From Akkermansia muciniphila (lineage in GTDB: Bacteria > Verrucomicrobiota > Verrucomicrobiia > Limisphaerales > BJHT01), in contig CAMAUZ010000028.1 of NCBI GenBank assembly GCA_945861535.1, positions 19,419 through 83,418 on the forward strand: a stretch of DNA of 64,000 nt, read 5' to 3'. Below, piece by piece: positions 28,514 through 35,816 of this stretch (position 1 is its first letter; every line of letters begins with the position of its first letter). The translations under genes and the position numbers were made by a program. The notes under the pieces are model-generated. The model had not been told where the DNA came from and made no database searches. It saw nothing but the letters and a program-made list of their open reading frames with translations.

Positions 28514-28861
28514 ATGAACTGGCACGAGGTCATGGATGAGCGGAGTCTGGAATTGCATCAGGTGATTGCCCGCGAACTGCGGGCCGATCCGGCCAAACTG
28601 GACCGCGTCGTGGCGTGGATGGAGCGGTTTCTCAGCGATCCCGAGTACTCGATCCAATCCAAAGATGCGTTGCAGGAATGGCGGAAGATCATCCAGCAGG
28701 GCTTGCCGCGGGTGCTGGCGGCGCTGGCGGATGACAGCGACGAGGGCCAACGGATGCGCCAGAGCAGCCCCTTCGCGGTGATCATGCCGCAGGACGAACG
28801 GGCGGAGATTTTTGCGAAGTATGAAGCGCGCCGACCTCGAACACATCTTGCGGGCGTGTAA
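28514..28861 (+). CDS. uncharacterised partner of the nucleotidyltransferase gene (115 aa)
   Basis: A soluble, charged, helix-rich product beginning MNWHEVMDERSLELHQVIAR and containing WMERFLSDPEYSIQSKDALQEW. No DNA-binding motif is obvious. The following gene starts inside its 3' end (41-bp overlap), so the two are translationally linked. That layout, and the small size, resemble an antitoxin or accessory subunit of a nucleotidyltransferase toxin, but no named antitoxin family is recognised. Flanked on the left by a family B MITE. Confidence 0.8.
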   Translation: MNWHEVMDERSLELHQVIARELRADPAKLDRVVAWMERFLSDPEYSIQSKDALQEWRKIIQQGLPRVLAALADDSDEGQRMRQSSPFAVIMPQDERAEIFAKYEARRPRTHLAGV

Positions 28862-29366
28862 GGGCACGACCGGCGAGACGGAGTTTATCGTCGTCGGCAG
28901 CCAGGCAATCCTCGGAAAATTTCCCGATGCGCCGCGCGTGCTGCGGGAGTCCATGGAGGCCGATGTTTATCCCAAGCTGCGTCCCGACCTGGCTCCCTTT
29001 CTCGACGGGAATCTCGGCGAGCTTTCCCTGTTCCATCAGACCCACGGCCTTTGGGTGGACGGTGTCTCCACGACCACGGCGACGCTGCCCGCCGGTTGGG
29101 AGGCGCGCTTGGTGAAGGTGTGCAATGAAAACACCGCGGGGGCCATCGGCTGGTGTCTCGATCCGCACGACATCGCCTACAGCAAGCTGGCGGCGCGGCG
29201 GGAGAAGGACCTGGCGTACGTGGCGGCGCTGGTGCGGCACAAAATGATCCGGCCCGCGGCGATGGAGAAGCAGTTCGCCGGCACGCCCGACGCCGCGCTG
29301 CGGGCACGGCTGACGGAGGCCTGGGGTATCTGCCGGCGGCGCGCCGCCACGCCGGAAGCGGCGTAG
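28821..29366 (+). CDS. DUF6036/AbiEii-like nucleotidyltransferase-fold protein
   Basis: 181 residues starting MKRADLEHILRACKGTTGET. The motif FIVVGSQAILGKF matches the nucleotidyltransferase helix-turn motif (hG[GS]QA) seen in AbiEii/DUF6036-like proteins, followed by ESMEADVYPKLRP with the acidic residues expected at the metal site, and later LDPHDIAYSKLAARREKDL, a typical C-terminal helical motif. Related proteins act as NTP-transferring toxins or phage-abortive factors; that role here is inferred. The ATG at 28821 is preferred over a TTG at 28812. The partner gene is immediately upstream and overlaps. Confidence 0.82.
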   Translation: MKRADLEHILRACKGTTGETEFIVVGSQAILGKFPDAPRVLRESMEADVYPKLRPDLAPFLDGNLGELSLFHQTHGLWVDGVSTTTATLPAGWEARLVKVCNENTAGAIGWCLDPHDIAYSKLAARREKDLAYVAALVRHKMIRPAAMEKQFAGTPDAALRARLTEAWGICRRRAATPEAA

Positions 29367-29390
29367 GAGACTCGGGCCGGAGCGCTGGCG

Positions 29391-29843
29391 ATGCCTGACG
29401 TTTTCACGAAAACCAAGCGGTCGGCGGTGATGGCGCGCATCCGCTCGCGGGGGAACAAGGCCACGGAACTGGCGCTGGTGCGGGTGTTCCGGACGCTGCG
29501 GATTACGGGGTGGCGGCGGCATATTCCAATTCGGCATTCGCCATTCGCCATTCGCAGTTTCCAGGTTCGTCCGGATTTCGTTTTTCCCAAGCTCCGGCTG
29601 GCGGTGTTTGTGGACGGGTGCTTTTGGCACGGCTGTCCGCAGCACGCGACGCAGCCGAAAGGTAATGCGGCATTTTGGCGGAAGAAGTTCGCGGCGAACC
29701 AGGCGCGCGACCGGCTCGTGACTCGCACCCTGCGGCGGACGGGCTGGCGGGTGTTGCGCATCTGGGAACATGCGCTGGCCCGCAAGCACGCGGCGGCTTT
29801 GGAACGACGGCTGCGGCGGGCAACGCAGCCGGGCAGTCGGTGA
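29391..29843 (+). CDS. very short patch repair (Vsr-like) endonuclease
   Basis: Vsr nicks beside T:G mismatches arising at methylated cytosines. 150 residues. MARIRSRGNKATELALVRVF is the N-terminal signature, RPDFVFPKLRLAVFVDGCFWHGC carries the catalytic Asp and the Zn/His region, and WRVLRIWEHAL closes the fold. Residues about 44-55 (IPIRHSPFAIRSF) are extra and are encoded by a tandem microrepeat (29521-29558). No DNA methyltransferase is adjacent. It lies 24 bases after the nucleotidyltransferase gene, so it may be cotranscribed; family C begins 23 bp after the stop. Confidence 0.9.
   Translation: MPDVFTKTKRSAVMARIRSRGNKATELALVRVFRTLRITGWRRHIPIRHSPFAIRSFQVRPDFVFPKLRLAVFVDGCFWHGCPQHATQPKGNAAFWRKKFAANQARDRLVTRTLRRTGWRVLRIWEHALARKHAAALERRLRRATQPGSR
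29521..29558 (+). repeat. ATTCGCCATTCGCC microrepeat inside the vsr-like gene
   Basis: Consecutive ATTCGGC/ATTCGCC/ATTCGCC units keep the reading frame. The same unit, inverted (GAATGGCGAATGGCGAAC), occurs at 54130. Confidence 0.7.
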
Positions 29844-29866
29844 CGCGCCGTTCGCAGATCTTGGTT

Positions 29867-29962
29867 TTGTAGGAGACGACGTAAGGAGACTCTGACCTTT
29901 TCCCCAAGTGCGGCACCGTCGCGCAGAAGGAGGCTAGAGTCTCCTCACGTCGTCTCCTACAA
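29867..29962. repeat. repeat family C (96 bp)
   Basis: Begins TTGTAGGAGACGACGTAAGG and ends with the inverse CCTCACGTCGTCTCCTACAA. The interior is GC-rich. Exactly the length of the copy at 63228. It lies between the vsr-like gene and the convergent sialidase. Confidence 0.9.
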
Positions 29963-29966
29963 GGGA

Positions 29967-31220
29967 TTATTTTCGCCCGGCCCCAGCGGCGGGCAGGGCG
30001 TCTTTGCCGTCGGTGAGCCACTCAAGATTGAAGCGGGCGACGGTGAGGAGGCCGGTGCGGTAGATGTCTTTTCCATCGGTGCTGCCGCGTTCGTAGAAGA
30101 GGAGGATGGTTCCGTCGTTGGCGACGGCGAGGTCGCTGTAGCCGCTGAAACCAGGCTCGATGGTCTTGGTCACGGGCCAGGTCACCGACTCGTCGTAGCT
30201 GAGTTTCACAGAGACGTTTTTGCGGTCGCGGCCTTTGCCAGGGGCTTCCTTGCCATCAGTGCGGGAGAGGTTGTGGGGGTTGGAGAACAGGAGGCGGTGC
30301 TTGTCGCTCGCGGGGGCTTCGCTCAGGCGGACCATGCTCGCCATGCAGATCGGTTCGAGCAGTTGGTCGTGAAACTGGGGCTGGCTCCAGCCGGTCGCGC
30401 CGTCGCGGCTGGTGGTGAGGAGACGGCGGTTGGCCTTGGATTCACTGCGCATGTTCAGGAGCACACGGCCGTCGGCGAGTTGCGCGGCGCAGGTTTCGTT
30501 CGGGATGTTCCAGTCGCCGGTGTTGGGTCCGGCGATCTCGCCGCGCAGCCAGGTGCGCCCGTGGTCGTCGCTGTAAATGACCGACGTGACCGAGGGCCGG
30601 TGGGCGTGGCCGCCCGTGCCGAGCGAGAGCCAGACGGGCACGACGAGCCGGCCGTTCTGGAGCTGGATGCCGTGGCCGGGGCCGGTGGCGAGGACTTTCC
30701 AATCGTACTCGGGGCGGAACTTGTCGAAGGATGCGGTGATCTCGACGGGCGGCGTCCAGGTGAGGCCGTCATCGTCGCTGCGCAAATAGAAGCAGCGGGC
30801 GTATTCGAGACAGAAGAGGAAGTGGACCGCGCCGTTCGCGTCGGCGATGGCGAGCGGGTTGTTGTAGGTGACCTCGCCGGGCGTCGCGAGTTTCTGGGCG
30901 AGCGCGACGGGGTTTTTGGCTTTCGGTCCGGGGACGTTGGCGAGCGTGGTGCGTGGTCCCCAGGTCTTGCCGCCATCGGCCGAGCGACGCAGGAGGATGT
31001 CGATCTGGCCCCAATCGCCGCGGTCGTTTTTGCGCGCTTCGCAGTACGCCAGCACGGTGCCGCGCTTCGTCACGACGATGCCGGGGATGCGGTAAAGTTT
31101 GTAGCCCTCCTGGCTTGCCGTGAAGAGATCGACCTTCTCGAGGAACGGCGCGGCGGCGTGGGCCGGGGTGGTGAGGACGGCGGCGCAGAGGAGCGCACGG
31201 AGGGCGGCGACAAGATTCAT
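29967..31220 (-). CDS. exo-alpha-sialidase (GH33)
   Basis: Cleaves terminal sialic acids from glycans. 417 residues with a signal peptide (LVAALRALLCAAVLTTPAHA). The catalytic RIP motif is YKLYRIPGIVVT; Asp boxes are SADGGKTW, SDDDGLTW, SDDHGRTW and a weaker SRDGATGW. RLLTTSRDGA and FSGYSDLAVANDGTILLFYERG contain the second and third Arg-triad/Glu positions. Secreted and probably periplasmic or surface. ATG 31220 is the start of the signal; the frame extends 10 codons upstream. No sialic-acid catabolic genes are in the window. Confidence 0.9.
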   Translation of the reverse strand: MNLVAALRALLCAAVLTTPAHAAAPFLEKVDLFTASQEGYKLYRIPGIVVTKRGTVLAYCEARKNDRGDWGQIDILLRRSADGGKTWGPRTTLANVPGPKAKNPVALAQKLATPGEVTYNNPLAIADANGAVHFLFCLEYARCFYLRSDDDGLTWTPPVEITASFDKFRPEYDWKVLATGPGHGIQLQNGRLVVPVWLSLGTGGHAHRPSVTSVIYSDDHGRTWLRGEIAGPNTGDWNIPNETCAAQLADGRVLLNMRSESKANRRLLTTSRDGATGWSQPQFHDQLLEPICMASMVRLSEAPASDKHRLLFSNPHNLSRTDGKEAPGKGRDRKNVSVKLSYDESVTWPVTKTIEPGFSGYSDLAVANDGTILLFYERGSTDGKDIYRTGLLTVARFNLEWLTDGKDALPAAGAGRK

Positions 31221-31282
31221 GGGAATGAGTTTGGGCACGGGGTCGGACATTGCAAGCAGACGACAGGTTCAGGGGCGCAGCT

Positions 31283-31552
31283 GGGCGCATCTCAATTTCT
31301 GGCAGACGGTCTGGCTCCCGCACCGCGCGTGTGGGGCAGGCATCCTTGCCTGCCAGTTCACGGGGCATCCTTGCCCCGTGTTCCTGCCCGGTGACCTGCC
31401 CCGCCGTCGGCCGTTGGGAACGGGCGGCAGGATGCCGCCCGAACTGGCAGGCTGGAAGCCTGCCCCACGGCACCGGAACCTCCGCACGCCTTGGCCTCTT
31501 TACGGGACGGCGCCAACGCGCACCGATCGTGGCAAGAAACTGAGATGCGCCC
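31283..31552. mobile_element. family B MITE (270 bp)
   Basis: Left GGGCGCATCTCAATTTCTGG, right (inverted) CAAGAAACTGAGATGCGCCC. Flanks GGCGCAGCT and GGCGCATCT form a 9-bp target duplication with one mismatch. The cargo has GGGGCAGGCATCCTTGCC and GGGGCATCCTTGCCCC modules. Confidence 0.82.
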
Positions 31553-31587
31553 GGCGCATCTGCGCGCGGCCTCCGTGTGGCGCAGAG

Positions 31588-31950
31588 TTCCAAGTCTCAG
31601 ACATCCTGATCTCTGGCAACATCGTCGCCCGGACCGTGACCGGAGGGATCTGTCTTCACGCGGGAAAGAACAATCTGGTCGCGAACAACCTTCTGGTGGA
31701 CGGACGGGACCGGCAGGTGCATCTCCACCCCGAGGGACCGGACCTGACCGGCAGCCGGTTCGTGCGCAACAGCGTGGCTCATTCCCGGCCGCCGGCGGAA
31801 TTTCTTTGCCTGTTCCAGTCCTGGAAGCGGAACCAGCGGGGACGGTTTTCCGGGTGCGACAAGAACCTCTACTGGGTCACGGGCGCGGTCATCGCGGGAC
31901 TCCCGCCGTCTCGACGGGGAAGTTTTGGAAGCGCTCCTGCCGATGGCTGC
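31588..31950 (+). pseudogene. fragment of a right-handed beta-helix protein
   Basis: In the frame beginning FQVSDILISGNIVARTVTGG the sequence continues ICLHAGKNNLVANNLLVDGRDRQVHLHPEG and NSVAHSRPPAEFL, the repeating N-x-x-Asn pattern of parallel beta-helix proteins. It has no start of its own, is joined upstream directly to the MITE and loses similarity near 31950. It is distinct in sequence from the intact beta-helix gene at 41156. A remnant of an inserted or rearranged gene. Confidence 0.7.
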
Positions 31951-31975
31951 TCCCGCGCCGGCCGGCATCGCGCCG

Positions 31976-33847
31976 TCAGGGAATCACCGGCAGCAGGATG
32001 TGCGACGGGCGCTCGGGATTGTGATGCAGCGTATTCTTGGCCGTGACCATGCTTCGGTGCCGGTTGAGCGGTTCGCCGGTGTTCGGGTTCACATCGAAGC
32101 GCGGGAAGTTGCTGCTCGAAATGTCCACCCGGATGCGGTGGCCCCGCTTGAAGACGTTTGAGGTGGGGTAGAGCTTGATCGTGATGGGATACACGGTGCC
32201 CGGCTGCATCAGTTTCTCCTGCTTGAGCGAGTCACGGAAGCGCGCCCGCACAATGCCGTCGGCGATGTTCAGGTCGAATCCACCCGGGAAATCCGCGCCG
32301 GGCGGATACACGTCGATCAACTTCGCGGTGAAATCGGTGTCCACGGCCAAAGAACTTGCCCACAGCCGCACTTCGAGTTCTCCCGTGACCTCGGTGTCCT
32401 GGGGCAGCGGCTCAGTCTGGAAAACGAGCACGTCGTTGCGCGCGGAGAGGGGGAGGGGTTTCGGCCAGTTCCAGAAGTTGGTGCCGCCCCGTTGATCCCA
32501 CGCGCCCTGCTGCATGATGCCATCGCCGGAGGAAATGTTGCCGCCCAGCGTGGGCACGGGATGGCGTGGGTCGAACTCGAAGCTCGTGGTGGCGCCGGGG
32601 GCGGAGGGTTTCTGCGGGCTCAAACCGCCGCCCGGTTGCAGGTAAAACGCCGTCGTCCGCGTGCGTGCCAGCGGCCACTCCTGCTCGTCGCGCCAGTAGC
32701 CGCCGTGGTGGAGCAGGCCCGCTTCCGTCTTGCGCCCGTCGCCGGTGCCCATGACGAACAGTCGCACCTTCGTGGCAAAGGGCGCGGCTCTGCCTACCGA
32801 GTTGTCGAGCCCCTTGAGCCATTTGTCATACCACTCCAGTCGCCACGCCCATTGGTCGGGCACGGCTGCCGACGGCCCGAATGACACCTGACCATGTGCG
32901 GACTTATCCTGCGCGCCATGAATCCAAGGCCCCATGATCAGATACACCGGGCTGCGGATTGCCTTGGTCAATGCCGTGAAATTGGCCGTGGTGTTCCCGG
33001 CCCACGAGTCATACCAGCCGCCGACCAGATAGACCGGCAAGTCCTGGTAGCGTCCGGGGAAGTCCACGATGTTGTTTTGCTCCCAGAAGGAATCGTTCGC
33101 CCCGTGCTCCATGGCATCGACCAGCCATTCCTCGAATTCGGGCGCGAGCTTCAGCGGCGTGGTGCCGCGGCGCAGCGGGAGCTGGCGAAGATACTCGTGG
33201 CGATGGTCGGCCATTTCCTTGAGCACGGCCGCCGTGGCCGGGTCGCGGGCGGCGCGGCTGCCGCGGCCGGCGTTGAGCATGATCCAGTTCCAAAACCGCA
33301 GCTCGAACGCGCCGGCGTTCCGCATGCTTTGCCGGCCCATGTTCGCCACCGCGTCCACGGGAATGACCGTCTTGAGCTGCGGCACGCCCTCCATCGCCAT
33401 CGCGTGCTGCGTGCCGCCGACGTAACTGGTCCCGATCATCCCGATCTTACCGTCGGACCACGGCTGCGCGGCGATCCACGCGGCGCAGTCGGCCCCGTCC
33501 TTGCCGTCATCCGTCAACCAATGCCAGACACCTTCCGAGCCGTAGCGCCCGCGCGTGTCCTGCGCCACGAAAACATAGCCGTGCGCCGCGTAGTATTTGC
33601 CCGGGATCGTGCCACCCGTTTTGTTGTAAGGCGTGCGCGTGAGAATCACGGGGAAACGCCCTGTCACGGCCTGTCCATCCTTCGCGGGCAGGTAAAGGTC
33701 GGTCGTGAGTTTCACGCCGTCACGCATGGCAACCACGATGTTGGTGCGGACGATCACCTGGAACTCGGCGTCCCGCGCGGCAGCGGTGCAGGCAAACACG
33801 AGCGCTCCGGCGAGGGTGGACAACAGGGGAACGAGCGGGAGTTTCAT
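31976..33847 (-). CDS. secreted CocE/NonD family hydrolase (peptidase S15 fold)
   Basis: Alpha/beta hydrolase related to cocaine esterase and X-Pro dipeptidyl peptidase. 623 residues with a signal peptide (PLVPLLSTLAGALVFACTAAA). VAMRDGVKLTTDLYLPA is the family N-terminus. Ser nucleophile is in GMIGTSYVGGTQHA, Asp in LVGGWYDSW and His in LIMGPWIHGAQDK. The C-terminal jelly roll carries VTGELEVRLWASSLAVDTDF and GHRIRVDISSSNFPRFDVNPN. Cleaves esters or amides; natural substrate unknown. Confidence 0.93.
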   Translation of the reverse strand: MKLPLVPLLSTLAGALVFACTAAARDAEFQVIVRTNIVVAMRDGVKLTTDLYLPAKDGQAVTGRFPVILTRTPYNKTGGTIPGKYYAAHGYVFVAQDTRGRYGSEGVWHWLTDDGKDGADCAAWIAAQPWSDGKIGMIGTSYVGGTQHAMAMEGVPQLKTVIPVDAVANMGRQSMRNAGAFELRFWNWIMLNAGRGSRAARDPATAAVLKEMADHRHEYLRQLPLRRGTTPLKLAPEFEEWLVDAMEHGANDSFWEQNNIVDFPGRYQDLPVYLVGGWYDSWAGNTTANFTALTKAIRSPVYLIMGPWIHGAQDKSAHGQVSFGPSAAVPDQWAWRLEWYDKWLKGLDNSVGRAAPFATKVRLFVMGTGDGRKTEAGLLHHGGYWRDEQEWPLARTRTTAFYLQPGGGLSPQKPSAPGATTSFEFDPRHPVPTLGGNISSGDGIMQQGAWDQRGGTNFWNWPKPLPLSARNDVLVFQTEPLPQDTEVTGELEVRLWASSLAVDTDFTAKLIDVYPPGADFPGGFDLNIADGIVRARFRDSLKQEKLMQPGTVYPITIKLYPTSNVFKRGHRIRVDISSSNFPRFDVNPNTGEPLNRHRSMVTAKNTLHHNPERPSHILLPVIP

Positions 33848-34256
33848 TAGAGCTGTGAGCTTTGTGACTCATCCCGGTGGCGTCAAAACCAAATCGCACG
33901 CGCCGCGTTCATGGCCTTGAACAGCAGATGCAATTCAGCGCGGTATGGACTCTGTTCCCCGGCAATTGCCCCGGGAGTTCATGCTGGCACGGCTTGACAC
34001 CCCGTCCGGCCTCGGTTGGCAGGTCCGACAGGCGTAGCAGACCGGACTGTTCCGGGGCGGGAGAAGCGGTTGTCATGACTGGGCTCGGATTCGCCATGGT
34101 TTTCTGCCGGTCGGAATCACGGAATCGATCCCTCATTGCCCATCGCCTGCCGTCGCGCACCGTCATCAGCGGTGGTATTGAAATCGGCATGCGGGCGCGG
34201 ACCTGCGTGAACCACGACGTTCGCGCGACACGCAGGTGCCCGCGCGCGGCCACGCA

Positions 34257-34521
34257 GGCGCATCGCAGTTTCTTGCACGCGGCTTGGCGTCCGCGCCAGC
34301 CGGGTGGGGCAGGCATCCTTGCCTGCCAGTTGGCGGGGCATCCCTGCCCCGTGTTCCCGGTTCCGCGTGGGATGCTCGACCATGGAAACGGGCGGCAGGG
34401 ATGCCGCCCGAACTGGCAGGCAAGGATGCCTGCCCCACCCCGCCCGCGCGCGTGCCGCCGCAGGTTTCCTCGAGAACGGCACCCGTGCCTGCCGAAGGTT
34501 GCAGGAAACTGAGATGCCCCC
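34257..34521. mobile_element. family B MITE (265 bp)
   Basis: Left GGCGCATCGCAGTTTCTTGC, right (inverted) GCAGGAAACTGAGATGCCCC. Carries the same modules as the other copies (GGGGCAGGCATCCTTGCC, GGCGGCAGGGATGCCGCC). The flanks GCGCGGCCACG and GCGCGCCCACG are alike but do not abut exactly, so the target duplication is uncertain. Confidence 0.7.
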
Positions 34522-34549
34522 GCGCGCCCACGTGTTCGTTTGATTGCGG

Positions 34550-34578
34550 TTGACCCCACCTGCGGTGCTCGCCATGTT
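34550..34578 (+). promoter_or_regulatory. candidate promoter of the prepilin gene, near-leaderless
   Basis: TTGACC at 34550-34555, 17-bp spacer, CATGTT at 34573-34578, only 6 bases before the ATG at 34585. If right, the transcript is leaderless or nearly so. Confidence 0.35.
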
Positions 34579-34584
34579 CGCCGC

Positions 34585-35367
34585 ATGACCCGTTTTAGTA
34601 CGCGCCCTGGCGGCGCATTTACGTTGATCGAATTGCTGGTGGTCATTGCCATCATTGGCATCCTGGCCAGCATGTTGTTGCCCGCCCTTGGCAAGGCCAA
34701 GGCCAGAGCCAAAGGCACCCAATGCAACAGCAACATGAGGCAGGTCATGATGGGCACCACCCAGTATATCGAGGACTGTAACGGTTACATTCCTCCCATG
34801 GGGATGGACAAGGTGGTGTCTTTTCCAGGCCTTCAAAATGCTGCGCCAAGTGGCACGCTGTGGATCACCAACATGGCCTACTATTATTGGCCGGACATCA
34901 TGCGGCCCTATCTGGGAACCCGCTCCATTATCACCTGTCCGACGGTGACCGACTCCGCGAAACTGGGAATTGGGATGACCTATTGCCAGGTGCTCGCGGG
35001 CACGATTGGGATTCTCGATCCCTCCAATGCCGGTCAGCTCAAGCGCGAGTCGATGATTGCTCGCCCGAGTGAGACGGTATTTTTCGGGGACGCCGGAGAT
35101 GTGACGCCGGCGACCCTGGGTTTGGCCCCGGACCAATGGGTCGGGGATCCCGCTGGAGCGGGCACCCAGTTCTTTCGCATTCCCGATCCCGGGGCGGTGG
35201 TTGCCGGTTGGGGATCGTGGGGGGCGAGAACCGAACGGATGTTCAATCGTCATGACGGACGGGTGAACGTCGCCCTGATGGACGGACGGACCGAATACTT
35301 CTCAGTCAGCAAGGTCGGCTTCCAATACCCCGCGGGTGACCTGCTGAGTTGGTGGGATACCAAGTGA
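34585..35367 (+). CDS. prepilin-like protein with type IV pilin cleavage motif
   Basis: 260 residues. The N-terminus has the prepilin peptidase site and hydrophobic helix ([27 protein letters not shown]; cleavage after the Gly, methylated Phe), followed by the family motif [16 protein letters not shown]. The C-terminus has [16 protein letters not shown], the H-x-DG region of DUF1559-type proteins common in Planctomycetota and Verrucomicrobiota. Probably a pseudopilin or surface fibre subunit, matrix role unknown. ATG 34585 starts the leader. First of the seven-gene plus-strand cluster; the next gene starts six bases after its stop. Confidence 0.9.
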   Translation: MTRFSTRPGGAFTLIELLVVIAIIGILASMLLPALGKAKARAKGTQCNSNMRQVMMGTTQYIEDCNGYIPPMGMDKVVSFPGLQNAAPSGTLWITNMAYYYWPDIMRPYLGTRSIITCPTVTDSAKLGIGMTYCQVLAGTIGILDPSNAGQLKRESMIARPSETVFFGDAGDVTPATLGLAPDQWVGDPAGAGTQFFRIPDPGAVVAGWGSWGARTERMFNRHDGRVNVALMDGRTEYFSVSKVGFQYPAGDLLSWWDTK

Positions 35368-35373
35368 AGCCAA

Positions 35374-35706
35374 GTGAAACCGTCGCGTTTTATTCTCTGG
35401 TTGGTCGCCGGCAGCCTGCTGGGTGTCTCCGGTTGCGGTGGCAAGAATAATAGCGGGCCGCCGGGACCCTTGCCGCTCACGCCGGAAGCCCGGCAAATTC
35501 TCGACGCCGCAGACAAGTCCCCCGAGGCCGCGTTGGACCTGTTGAACGAGACGATGAAAGATTGGCTCATCCGGCGCCCCGATTACCCGAAAACTGTGCA
35601 GGAATTCGTCACGGCCCGCGTCCTGCCGCGGCTGCCGACCCCGCCAGTTGGCAAAGAGTTTGCCATCGATCGCACTCGCGGTGTGGTCGTGCTGGTGGAC
35701 AAATAG
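35374..35706 (+). CDS. small lipoprotein of unknown function
   Basis: 110 residues with a lipobox (WLVAGSLLGVSGCGG; Cys is the acylated residue) and a soluble region (LDAADKSPEAALDLLNETMKDWLIRRPDYP). The start is GTG at 35374. It closely follows the prepilin-like gene, so it is probably cotranscribed and may act with it. No family recognised. Confidence 0.75.
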   Translation: MKPSRFILWLVAGSLLGVSGCGGKNNSGPPGPLPLTPEARQILDAADKSPEAALDLLNETMKDWLIRRPDYPKTVQEFVTARVLPRLPTPPVGKEFAIDRTRGVVVLVDK

Positions 35707-35816
35707 CCTGACGGGTTTTGCAAAGCGGGGCAGCAGACACAATGCCCTGAGACCGCGGGCCGTTCCCCGGAGGATGACACTGGTGCCGCGGCGTCCTTTT
35801 ACTTTTGAAATTACTA

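Larger units (their letters stand above)
33848..34584. other. gene-free gap with a family B MITE and a promoter
   Basis: The first 400 bases hold no recognisable gene. The remainder is a family B MITE (34257-34521) and the presumed promoter of the prepilin gene. Confidence 0.5.

Noticed and set aside
33877..34250. Open frame upstream of the MITE at 34257
   Set aside because: No recognised motif; composition unlike a gene and the frame continues through the MITE.
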